38,629 bases of DNA, from NCBI GenBank assembly GCA_022562155.1, contig JADFPV010000020.1:1-38629 (forward strand). The letters are read 5' to 3'. The stretch is from Chloroflexota bacterium (GTDB lineage: Bacteria; Chloroflexota; Dehalococcoidia; DSTF01; RBG-16-68-14). This document shows positions 1 to 8,400 of this stretch, piece after piece. The first letter of the stretch is position 1, and every line of letters begins with the position of its first letter. Below the pieces are notes generated by a model that worked only from the letters and a program-made list of their open reading frames with translations, did no database searches and was not told where the DNA came from. The translations under genes were made by a program, and so were the position numbers.

Positions 1-1663
1 CCGGGACGGCGATGTTATCGATGGCGAAGCCTGGTTGCTGGAGCGCCGTGTCCGTGATGTATTCGAAGCGAAGTTGGATCACCGTGCCTGCGTACTCCGT
101 GAGATCGATGCGCTCCTGGACCCAGCCGTCGGTGCTGCCCGTGTAGCCGGGTCCGTAGGCAACGTCGAGAGGATCGTCCGTCGTTGTTCGACGCCCCTCC
201 AGCGTCTCCCACGTCGCGCCGCCATCTTCAGAGACGGTTACGTGCGCGTAATCGAACCAGCGCTCGATGTCGAACCATGTATCGAATGTGAGGGTTGCCT
301 CGGCAACGCCGGTGAGGTTCAGCTCCCGCGTGAGCATCGAATCGATGTTGTCGCCCCGCCCCGACCACCAGAACGCCCCATCTGCATCGGCCTGGGCTGC
401 GAGCACCGGGACATCCGTTGCTCCGTTGAACGCGAACTCGACACCGGGCTGGAACTCGCCAGCTCGGATCTGGATGTAGTCCGCGGCGAACTGGCTCACC
501 GTGCTCTCGCCCGAGGCGTCCGCATCGTCGGTCGTCGGAGCGCTCACTTCGATCTCTGCGTAGCCGTATGGGCCGCTCGGCGCGTCGACGAAGTTTGCCG
601 CCGCCCAGTCCGCGACGATCTCCGCGAACGTACGGTTTGATCCGACCTCTTCGAGGAAGGCCACGACGCCTTCAACGCTGTTCTCAGGCCGCGACGCCAG
701 GTCTGCGACCTCGGCTCCCGTCTGTTCGATCAAATACTCGAAAAACAGACTGCTCGCCTGGTAGTGTCTCGCACTGCCTCCGATGGCTGCCCAGGCGTTG
801 AGCTGTGTGTCGGGCCGGTCCAGAAAGGCGCCGAAAGCGCCGCGAGCGCCGGAAACGAGACCGGCCGCGAACTCGGACAACCCTTCATTCACCCAGGCCG
901 ATTCATCGGGATCGAGTTCCAGATGGCTTAGGTGTTGCAGCTCGTGAGCCAACACGAACGTATAGTCCGGCGAGCCGGGGACGACAGCAAGCAGGTTCAC
1001 ATAGACGGTTTCGCGCTGGTTGCTATGCGGCAATACGGTTCTTGGATAGGTATCGAGGTCGCTGATGTAGCCGCCGATGGCCCCGCCGAGGTCGGCGTGG
1101 AGGATCACGATCCGATCGTCGCCGTCCACGCCTGGGCTCGGAGGCAGGCCGAACGCGCCGGTCACCGCCGGCCAGATGTCGTCCTCAAAGGAGGCGACCG
1201 CTGCATCGAGGTCGTCCGGCTCGCCGTCGTAGCCATCCTCGAAATAGTAGTACGCATGCGGCGAGACTGCTTCGAGAATCGCAGAGAGCGTTCGGTATCG
1301 CGGCTCATCGTCCGGGTCCAGTGCGATCATCAGTACGTCGAACTCGGCTACATCGCCAATCGAGGGCTGCGGCAGGTCGACCGTCATCGGAAGTCCAGCC
1401 CTACCCTCGAAGCGACGGGCGAGGTCGATTAGGTCGCGGGCGCGAGGCTCGTCCGTGCCCGTCGACACGAGGCCAGGCGTAGCGCTAGGCAGAGCAGTCG
1501 AGGAGTCGATGCGGTCTCCGCCGTCCGCGCAGGCGGAAACGACAACGACCACCAGAAAGAGAAGAGCCGCCCCGATGAGATCGAGGCGGCTCGAGGTTCC
1601 TAACGTCGAGATGTTAGCCAGCCCGCGGGTGGGCTTTCTCGTAGACGCGCCGAACGTGCTCAT
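1..1663 (-). CDS. Secreted zinc-metallopeptidase-like lipoprotein with immune inhibitor A-type C-terminus (partial)
   Basis: This gene is absent from the ORF track because it runs off the left edge. I translated the minus strand and found one open frame of about 554 codons from ATG 1663. Residues 1-45 form a lipoprotein signal: a basic N-region, a Leu/Val-rich core and a VSAC lipobox with Cys45. A Ser/Thr/Pro linker follows. HELQH at about 240-244 with downstream NEGLSEF (Glu260) fits a gluzincin zinc site. The visible C-terminal third resembles the MAM/immune-inhibitor-A type of beta domain (segments such as VSEDGGATWETL and FAIDNIAVP). It is inferred to be an extracellular, lipid-anchored protease or adhesin. 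The start lies 50 nt inside xerD, suggesting co-transcription. The mature C-terminus lies outside the window, so total length and substrate are unknown. Confidence 0.8.
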   Translation of the reverse strand, partial: MSTFGASTRKPTRGLANISTLGTSSRLDLIGAALLFLVVVVVSACADGGDRIDSSTALPSATPGLVSTGTDEPRARDLIDLARRFEGRAGLPMTVDLPQPSIGDVAEFDVLMIALDPDDEPRYRTLSAILEAVSPHAYYYFEDGYDGEPDDLDAAVASFEDDIWPAVTGAFGLPPSPGVDGDDRIVILHADLGGAIGGYISDLDTYPRTVLPHSNQRETVYVNLLAVVPGSPDYTFVLAHELQHLSHLELDPDESAWVNEGLSEFAAGLVSGARGAFGAFLDRPDTQLNAWAAIGGSARHYQASSLFFEYLIEQTGAEVADLASRPENSVEGVVAFLEEVGSNRTFAEIVADWAAANFVDAPSGPYGYAEIEVSAPTTDDADASGESTVSQFAADYIQIRAGEFQPGVEFAFNGATDVPVLAAQADADGAFWWSGRGDNIDSMLTRELNLTGVAEATLTFDTWFDIERWFDYAHVTVSEDGGATWETLEGRRTTTDDPLDVAYGPGYTGSTDGWVQERIDLTEYAGTVIQLRFEYITDTALQQPGFAIDNIAVP

Positions 1664-2540
1664 CTGTGATGCGCGTGTAGACCTGCGTTGTGGAGATGTT
1701 GGCATGCCCCAGCAGTTCTTGCACATTGCGTAGCGGCGCACCGCCCCTCAGCATATGAGTGGCGAAACTGTGCCGCAAAGAGTGCGGCGTCACAGGCCCC
1801 TCGATCTGCGCGTCCTTCGCGTATTGCTTCAGGATCAGCCAGAAGCCCTGCCGGGTCAGCCGGTCGCCCCGCCGGTTCACGAAAAGTGAACGCTCGGCCT
1901 TGTTTTTCACCATACGGGGCCGGCCATCGTTTAGATACCCGACAAGCGCCCGCAGCGCCTGAGCGTGAATGGGAACAGAGCGTTCCTTGGCGCCCTTGCC
2001 CAGGCAACGCGCCATCGGGCTGCGCTTGTCGAGGGAGATGCTGTCGAGATCGAGCGAGACCAGCTCAGTTACTCGCAGACCCGTGGCGTAGAGCAGTTCG
2101 AGCATCGCCTGGTCGCGCAGCGCTTCCGGCGTCTTGCGCTTGGCTGGCTGCTCCAGCAACTCGTCCACCTGCTGCACCGTGAGCGGCCGCGGCAGCGTCT
2201 TGCCGACGCGAGGCGACTCGAGGCTTTCGGTGGGATTCCGCTCGATAGTACCTTCGGCATGGAGGAACTGGAAGAAGGACTTGACCGCTGCGACCTTTCG
2301 CGCGACCGAGGCGCCCGCGTAGCGCCTGTTCTTCAGCTCAAGAACAAAATCGACGATCGTGTCCTTGCCGATCTCACGCCAGTCCGTCGGTTGGCCGTTG
2401 CCGTTTCCGCTGGTCCCGTTTCCGTTCTCAAGGTATGTATGGAACTGTGACAGGTCGTTCCGGTAGGCGGCGATGGTATTTTCGGATGCTCCCTTTTCGG
2501 CCGATAGGAAGTGCAGAAATTGGCCAATGCGATCTTCCAT
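1614..2540 (-). CDS. xerD: Site-specific tyrosine recombinase XerC/XerD
   Basis: The 308-residue protein has the two-domain layout of Xer recombinases: an N-terminal SAM-like DNA-binding domain (about 1-110) and a C-terminal catalytic domain. The catalytic set is visible: Arg156 in ATGLRVTEL, Lys182 in the GKGAKE turn, His253/Arg256 in HSLRHSFATHML, His279 in LLGHANIS and nucleophile Tyr288 in QVYTRI. Xer proteins resolve chromosome dimers at dif. The length is normal for XerC/XerD, with a small Gly/Asn-rich insert at about 39-50. An SD-like GAGGTGAGG precedes the ATG. XerC and XerD cannot be separated with confidence by eye; the symbol is a best guess. No dif-like site was recognised nearby. 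The downstream lipoprotein gene overlaps its 3' end. Confidence 0.88.
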   Translation of the reverse strand: MEDRIGQFLHFLSAEKGASENTIAAYRNDLSQFHTYLENGNGTSGNGNGQPTDWREIGKDTIVDFVLELKNRRYAGASVARKVAAVKSFFQFLHAEGTIERNPTESLESPRVGKTLPRPLTVQQVDELLEQPAKRKTPEALRDQAMLELLYATGLRVTELVSLDLDSISLDKRSPMARCLGKGAKERSVPIHAQALRALVGYLNDGRPRMVKNKAERSLFVNRRGDRLTRQGFWLILKQYAKDAQIEGPVTPHSLRHSFATHMLRGGAPLRNVQELLGHANISTTQVYTRITDEHVRRVYEKAHPRAG

Positions 2541-2611
2541 GACGCAGACCTCACCTCGTTCTGGTGCTACTCGGGACTGGTTTTTGTGTACCGGGTCTTG
2601 TGGGTGACCCC

Positions 2612-2640
2612 ATACTACACGCCGTCATCGGGCTTGTCCA
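2612..2640 (-). promoter_or_regulatory. Predicted promoter for xerD
   Basis: On the minus strand TGGACA is followed after 17 nt by TAGTAT, about 70 nt upstream of the xerD ATG. This is a 5/6 and 4/6 match to the sigma70-type consensus. Position and spacing fit, but there is no experimental support. Confidence 0.4.
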
Positions 2641-2961
2641 GCGATGGCAAGCCTGCGGCATAAATCTTTCGGAGAAAACTTTCCACAGCCTGGAGATCGG
2701 CCGGTCGGAACTGCGTAGGCGCTGCGCTTGTAACCGATCTCGGTCACCCGCGCGCGGACCCACGGGTGGCCTTGGACAACCCACTGCCCGCGCCACCGTC
2801 CGCTGCAACCAGCCCAACCCGTGGCGTTCAGGCCGCCGGCCTGGCCGTCCGGTCTGTTGTTGCAGCCAGGCGCCGGGCTGGCGGAACCGGCGGTAGCTGG
2901 TCGCCAACGGGCCAGCCTACACCACGGCCGATCGCGCACCGCACCGCAAGCGATATAGGGC
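2641..2961. other. Non-coding stretch between divergent xerD and annealing-protein promoters
   Basis: The ORFs listed here (2551-3074, both strands) have Arg/Pro/Gly-rich, low-complexity translations and no start signals, so I read none as genes. The DNA contains several GC-rich inverted repeats, for example CAGGCC-gcc-GGCCTG and AGATCGG...CCGATCT, which could fold as RNA. I could not match it to RNase P RNA, tmRNA or SRP RNA by their conserved words. Its role is unknown. Confidence 0.4.
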
Positions 2962-2991
2962 TTGACAAGGCTGAATAGAACATGTATTCTA
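2962..2991 (+). promoter_or_regulatory. Promoter overlapped by a LexA-like palindrome
   Basis: TTGACA (2962-2967) is followed after exactly 17 nt by TATTCT (2985-2990), a good sigma70-type promoter. The palindrome TAGAA-CATGTA-TTCTA at 2976-2991 covers the -10 element. Its core GAACATGTATTC differs by one base from the GAAC-N4-GTTC LexA box of Gram-positive bacteria. A repressor bound here would block RNA polymerase. LexA control is an inference, supported by the recombination-type gene downstream. Confidence 0.6.
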
Positions 2992-3021
2992 ATGCGGCAA
3001 CCCACAGAAAGGGGCGGGGAA

Positions 3022-3795
3022 ATGACCGAAAACGCATTCGACGCAAGCAAGTATCTCACGAAACTCAGCGGCAAGGACTACCTGGAAGTGAAGTGGCGCC
3101 TCCTCTGGCTGCGCACCGAACATCCGGACGCCGTGATTGAGACCGAGCTGGTCAAGCATGGAGCCGGCCTGGCGCTCTTCAGGGCTAGGGTCACGATTCC
3201 GGGAGGCGGCATAGCGACCGGCTGGGGCAGCGAGACGGCGGACGATTTCGGCGACTTCATCGAGAAGGCGGAGACGAAGGCGCTGGGCCGGGCGCTGGCC
3301 GCGCTCGGCTACGGCACGCAGTTTTGCGAGGACTTCGACTTCACCGCTGAGACGGCACTCGAGCCTCAGCGAAAGCGCCAGTCTCCATCCACATCCGGCC
3401 CCGCAAAGTCCGGATCAGTACAACGAGCGAAGCGGCGCGTCGTCGATGCGCCGGTCTCCCGCAACGGGCTACAGGTCCTGCGGGACGGTAACGGCGTGGC
3501 GACGACATCGCAGGTGAAGGCGATCTACTCCATCGCACGCGACGCGGGGGGCGACGAGGACGCGGTCGAGGAGCGTTGCCGCGCGGTCTTCAGCTGCGCG
3601 CCGGCCGAACTGACGAAGCAGCAGGCCTCGGAGTTCATCGACCTGTTGCGGGAGACGACGGCGGCCGTGAGCGGCCGAGCCGTCGGGAGCGGCCGGACTG
3701 CCGCTGTGGCCAACGACAATCGGGCGGCTGCCGTAGCGAGTGACCGGCAAGGCGCCGTGCCGAGCGACCGGCACGCCGCAGCCCAGCCTGCCTAA
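3022..3795 (+). CDS. Rad52/ERF-like single-strand annealing or recombination protein
   Basis: The ORF track starts at TTG 2962, but that codon is the -35 element of the promoter. ATG 3022 follows GGGGCGGGGA at normal spacing and gives 257 residues. Residues 1-115 include KAETKALGRALAALGYG-type sequence, close to the helix shared by phage ERF/Rad52-like annealing proteins. Residues about 155-210 (VATTSQVKAIYSIAR... LTKQQASEFIDLL) match a small helical C-terminal module often seen on such proteins. The last 40 residues are low complexity, with degenerate A-V-x-S-D-R units. A role in DNA repair or recombination is inferred. The LexA-like operator agrees with this. No phage genes surround it, so it looks like a resident chromosomal gene. 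The exact family assignment needs a profile search. Confidence 0.65.
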   Translation: MTENAFDASKYLTKLSGKDYLEVKWRLLWLRTEHPDAVIETELVKHGAGLALFRARVTIPGGGIATGWGSETADDFGDFIEKAETKALGRALAALGYGTQFCEDFDFTAETALEPQRKRQSPSTSGPAKSGSVQRAKRRVVDAPVSRNGLQVLRDGNGVATTSQVKAIYSIARDAGGDEDAVEERCRAVFSCAPAELTKQQASEFIDLLRETTAAVSGRAVGSGRTAAVANDNRAAAVASDRQGAVPSDRHAAAQPA

Positions 3796-3879
3796 TGCCT
3801 TCCGCGGCCTGTCGCGCCTTAGCGCCTTAGCGCCTCTGGCGTTATCATGGTGCCCGCACACATCTGAGGAGGAGGCACC

Positions 3880-4893
3880 ATGGCAACGAAAATTGGCATC
3901 AATGGCTTTGGGCGTATCGGCCGGCAAGTCTTTAAGGCGATTCGAGATCGGCACGGCGACAGCCTCGAGGTGGTCGCGATCAACGACCTGGTCGACGCGG
4001 AGACCAACGCCCACCTTCTGAAGTACGACTCCAATTACGGACGGTTCGACGGCACTGTCGAGGCCTCCGGCAGCTCGATCGTCGTTGACGGAACGACCAT
4101 CCCGACGTTCGCCGAGAAGGACCCGAGCGCGATTCCGTGGTCCGACGCCGGCGTCGAGATCGTCGTTGAGTCGACCGGCTTATTCACAGACGCCAACTTG
4201 GCGCGCGGGCACCTCGGCGGTACCACGAAAAAGGTCATCATCTCCGCGCCCGCCAAGAACGAAGACATCACGGTCGTTCAAGGCGTCAACGCCGACAAGT
4301 ACGACCCGAGCAAGCACCACGTCATCTCCAACGCCTCCTGCACTACGAACGGCCTGGCGCCACCCGTCAAGGTGATCCTGGACAATTTTGGCATCGTCAA
4401 AGGCCAGATGACGACGGTCCACGCCTACACGAACACGCAGCGCGTCCTCGATGTCGCTCACAAAGATGTCCGCGAAGGCCGCGCGGCAGCCCTGAACATC
4501 ATTCCGTTCACGACGGGTGCGGCGAAGGCGCTGAAGCTGGTGATCCCAGAGATGGAAGGAAAGCTGGACGGCTTAGCCTACCGCGTCCCGACTCCTACAG
4601 TTTCGATCGTCGAGGTCGTCTGCCTGACGGAGCAGGACACGACGCCGGAACAGGTCAACGACGCGATGCGCGAAGCCGCGTCAGGGCGCATGAAGGGCAT
4701 CCTGGACGTCATCGACGACCACGTTGTCTCGATGGACATGAAGGGCGACGAGCACTCATCGATTGTGCACGCGCCCGTCACGAACGTCGTCGCCGGCAAC
4801 CTCCTGAAGGTCGCCGCCTGGTACGACAATGAGTGGGGCTACTCCTGCCGCACCGCGGATCTCTGCAACCTCCTCGCCAGCAAGGGATGGTAG
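3880..4893 (+). CDS. gapA: Glyceraldehyde-3-phosphate dehydrogenase
   Basis: The 337-residue protein is full length for GAPDH and acts in cytosolic glycolysis/gluconeogenesis, interconverting glyceraldehyde-3-phosphate and 1,3-bisphosphoglycerate. Visible signatures are the Rossmann motif GINGFGRIGRQ, catalytic Cys154 in SNASCTTN, His181 in TTVHAYTN, and the C-terminal WYDNEWGYS. Departures from the usual sequence: Gly158 replaces the second Cys of CTTNC, Phe replaces Thr in IIP(F)TTGAAKA, Cys323 replaces the Asn usual after NEWGYS, and VA replaces LP at the 187/188-type position that influences NAD/NADP preference. A strong SD (GAGGAGGAG) lies 6-7 nt before the ATG. The last codons overlap the next gene. 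Function is confident; cofactor preference is open. Confidence 0.95.
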   Translation: MATKIGINGFGRIGRQVFKAIRDRHGDSLEVVAINDLVDAETNAHLLKYDSNYGRFDGTVEASGSSIVVDGTTIPTFAEKDPSAIPWSDAGVEIVVESTGLFTDANLARGHLGGTTKKVIISAPAKNEDITVVQGVNADKYDPSKHHVISNASCTTNGLAPPVKVILDNFGIVKGQMTTVHAYTNTQRVLDVAHKDVREGRAAALNIIPFTTGAAKALKLVIPEMEGKLDGLAYRVPTPTVSIVEVVCLTEQDTTPEQVNDAMREAASGRMKGILDVIDDHVVSMDMKGDEHSSIVHAPVTNVVAGNLLKVAAWYDNEWGYSCRTADLCNLLASKGW

Positions 4894-5348
4894 GGGCGCT
4901 ACCTGGCGCGTCTCACATCTGGCTCCTGTTCGCAGTTGGCGCTCTCTCGGCTGTCCTCTGGACCGCATGCTCCGGCGACAGTGAACCCGCGGGCCCCACG
5001 GCTACACCCGCCTCGGCCATCGACGGCGAGCTGACCGTAATCGCGTCTGAATGGGGATTCGGCCCGGAAGGCATCATCCTCCAACAAGGCGAGGAAGTCC
5101 GGATCACGCTCCAAAACGACGGCGCGATCATCCACAACCTGAAGGTCAGCGGCCTAGAAGTCGACGTCATCGCGGACATGAGCAGTGGTGGGTTCTCGGC
5201 TGACGAAGGAGAGCTGCTCGTCGGAGCCGACTCCAAGGACATAGGCACCATCACGTTCGTCCCCCTAGAGCCTGGCGAGTACGCCTTCTACTGCTCGATC
5301 GGGAGTCACCGCCAGCTGGGCATGGAGGGAAGCCTCATCGTCGAGTAG
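4887..5348 (+). CDS. Plastocyanin-like type 1 copper lipoprotein
   Basis: The track begins this frame at 4833 inside gapA. The signal peptide instead starts at ATG 4887, which overlaps the gapA stop (ATGGTAG) and gives 153 residues. Residues 1-28 form a signal peptide ending in the lipobox WTAC (Cys28). A short Pro/Thr/Ala linker leads to a cupredoxin domain with all type 1 copper ligands: His83 in IIHNLKV and the Cys136-x4-His141-x4-Met146 loop (YCSIGSHRQLGM). It is predicted to be a membrane-anchored extracytoplasmic electron carrier. Translation is probably coupled to gapA, although the functional link is not obvious. Confidence 0.85.
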   Translation: MVGALPGASHIWLLFAVGALSAVLWTACSGDSEPAGPTATPASAIDGELTVIASEWGFGPEGIILQQGEEVRITLQNDGAIIHNLKVSGLEVDVIADMSSGGFSADEGELLVGADSKDIGTITFVPLEPGEYAFYCSIGSHRQLGMEGSLIVE

Positions 5349-5435
5349 ACGGCTCGCGCTCTGTGATCTTCACCACTGGGTTCAAGCGATCAAACCGCTA
5401 GGCTGCACTGAAGCGCATCGCTGGAGGTTCGCATT

Positions 5436-5489
5436 ATGGTAGGTGAGCCGCGCAGCGTGCTAGAATGTCAGACAGCTGCGTGTCTATGA
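5436..5489 (+). CDS. Possible 17-codon leader ORF upstream of the YYY protein
   Basis: ATG 5436 lies 8 nt after a clear GGAGG. The 17-codon frame ends in TGA at 5487-5489, which overlaps an in-frame ATG (5486) of the large downstream gene as ATGA. The downstream gene itself lacks a good SD. This arrangement would allow translational coupling, but a frame this short could occur by chance. Confidence 0.25.
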   Translation: MVGEPRSVLECQTAACL

Positions 5490-8400
5490 GCGACCAAGGC
5501 CCTTTCGGCAAGAAACCCGTAGACCCTCGGCCAGAGCAGCCGGTGGAGGAATCGCTCGCCCCCACCGTCCAGACCCAGCGCGGCGTTACGCCACCTACGG
5601 CCGGCCCCCGATCTTCCATCGCCTCTCGCTTGTCCAGCATCCCATCGCCCGTCATCTCTAAGACAGCCCTCACATTCTTAGTGCTAGCGATCATCCTCAT
5701 GTTCGCGGGATTCCTGCGACTGACAGCGCTGAACTGGGACGACAACCACCACCTACATCCCGACGAACGGCACATCTCCTCGACGCTGAGCCGGCTCGAA
5801 ATACCAGGCAGTATTAGCAGCTATTTCGATACCGACACCTCACCGCTGAATCCATACAATCGCGACACGAACAGCTTCGTCTATGGCACGGCTCCCGTCT
5901 TCGCAGCGAAGATCGTCGGCAACCTGAGCGGCTCCTTCGGTTTCGGCGACCGCACGAGCTACGACGCGATAACGATCGTCGCCCGCTTCCTCAGCGCGCT
6001 GGCGGACATTGGCAGTGTGGTGTTCGTCTTCCTGATCGGGCGCAAGCTCTTCAACTCGAGAGCAGGACTGCTTGCCGCCCTGCTCTATACATTCTCGCCG
6101 CTGGCGATCCAGCACTCCCACTTCTTCGTCGCCGACCCGTTCGCGACGTTCTTCGGGTCAGCCGCCCTGTTCTTCTCGCTCCGCATCGTCAAGGACGGTC
6201 GCTGGTCCGATTACGCATTCGCCGGCCTGATGGTCGGCCTCGCTACTGCGTCCAAACTGACGGCCGTTTCCTTAGTGCCCGTCATAATGCTGGCAGCCGG
6301 GATCCGAGCATGGCCAGCACTCTGGCCGCTAATCCAGAGCTACTTATACCCTGAGAAGCAGCAGGCGCCGCGTCCTACTCAGACGGGCCCCGGGCTCGTG
6401 CCTGGCGTTCTGTTGGTACTATTCGTCGCGTTCCTGGCCTTCCGGATCACCCAGCCATACGCATTCCAGACGCCGGGCATCAACGACTTCGCGGTCTGGC
6501 AGGACGATTTCGATTGCGCCAACTGTGGCTTCTTGACGGAGTGGGCGGGCCGAACGCTCAATCTCAATGAGCAATTTGTTCAGGACCAGATCAACCAACA
6601 GAACCTGCTCAGCACCGGCAGCTGGCCGCCGAACGTCCAGTGGATCGGCCGGACGCCGCTGCTCTACCCGGCCGAGCAGATGGTGGTCTGGGGCATGGGG
6701 CCCGCGCTCGGGATCGCCGCCGGCCTAGGTGTCCTGTTCTTCGCCTGGCTCGCCTTCACCCGAAAGGAGTTGTTGCTGCTCGTACCGCTCGCATGGGTGG
6801 GCGGGTACTTCTTGGTGATGGGTACCCAGTTCTCGCTTTACATGCGCTACTTCCTGCCGATCTACCCCACACTGGCGGTGTTCGCCGCTGGGTTCTTGCT
6901 CGCGGTGTGGTCGTGGGCGCAGAAGGGCAACCTGCCCGCCGCGGTCGCCGGCCAACTGCGCCCGTTTGCTAGACCGGCGGCGCTAGCCGCTCGAGGAGCC
7001 GTCATCGCGACGGTCCTGCTGACCGTGCTGTGGGGCCTCGCCTACTTCCATATCTACTCGAAGCCTGTGACGCGCATCGAAGCGTCGGCGTGGATCTACG
7101 CCAACATTCCGGCGGGCGCGACTGTCTACAGCGAACATTGGGACGACCAATTGCCCTTAGGTCTTGCAGGCATCGGCAACATCGGCCAGTACGAGACCAG
7201 CAGCTTCACCAACTTTGAAATCGACAACGAGGCGAAGGTCGCGGCGCTCCTACAAAACCTCGATACGGCAGAGTACATCATCCTCGCGAGCGACCGGCTT
7301 TCCCAGACGATCCCGAGAGCGCCGGCCACCTATCCGATCACGACGCGCTACTACGACGCGCTCTTCTCAGGTGAGTTAGGGTTCGACCTCGTCGCCGAGT
7401 TCACGTCATATCCGGAGGTCTTCGGGATCGCGATTCCGGACGGCGGCGCCGAGGAGGCGTGGACCGTTTACGACCATCCCCCCGTCCATATCTTCCAGAA
7501 GAACGCTAGCTACTCGCACGACCGAGCAGTCGCGGTGCTCGGCGCCGACGCATTCGTCGATGGGCTATCGATACCACCGCATCTAGCCGGCACGAACGGG
7601 CTGTTACTCCGGCCGGACGACCTAGAGACGCAGCAGCAAGGCGGCACGTTCAGCAGCATCTTCGACGAGGACAGCATCCAGAACAAGATCCCGCTCTGGA
7701 CGTGGCTCTTGGTCGTTGAGCTTATCTCGCTGGCCGCGCTACCGATCGGGTTCCTAATCTTCAGGGCTCTTCCCGACCGCGGCTACCTGCTTTCGAAGCC
7801 CCTCGGCTTCCTCGTACTCGGCTATCTAGTCTGGATGGGCACCAGTCTGAAGTTGTTCGACTTCAGCCGCACGAGCATCGGCGTGACGCTCGCGCTGATG
7901 CTCGTGGCCGCCGCGGGTGTCGCCTGGCTCACGCGCGACAGCATTCGTGACTTCGTCAAACAGCATTGGAAATCGATCTTAATGTGGGAGGCGCTCTTCC
8001 TGGGTGCGTTCCTGCTCTTCTATATGATCCGCCTCAGCAACCCGGACCTCTGGCATCCGGCGCGCGGCGGCGAGAAGCCGATGGACTTCGCATATCTCAA
8101 CGCGGTGATCCGCAGCACGACGATGCCGCCGTACGACCCTTGGTTCTCAGGCGGCTACATCAACTACTACTACTTCGGCCAGTTCCTCACGGCGATGCTG
8201 ATCAAGTTCACGGGCATTCTGCCTGAGGTCGGCTATAACCTGGCCGTGCCGCTGTTCTTCGCGCTTGCCGTGGGAGCCGTGTACTCACTGGTGTTTAACC
8301 TCGCGGAAGGCACGCGACGCTTCATCCGACGGCGGCCATCGGGAGGCCGGATCGGGCCAGCGGGGCCGATACTGGCAGGCTTCGGAGCGGTGTTCCTCGT

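Noticed and set aside
35-1432. Plus-strand ORFs of 201 and 166 residues at the left edge
   Set aside because: They lie opposite the lipoprotein gene, which has a signal peptide, HExxH and a folded-domain pattern; the plus-strand frames have none.
2551-3074. RNase P RNA, tmRNA or SRP RNA in the GC-rich gap before the annealing gene
   Set aside because: The region has inverted repeats, but conserved words such as GAGGAAAGTCC or GGAAGCA were not found on either strand.
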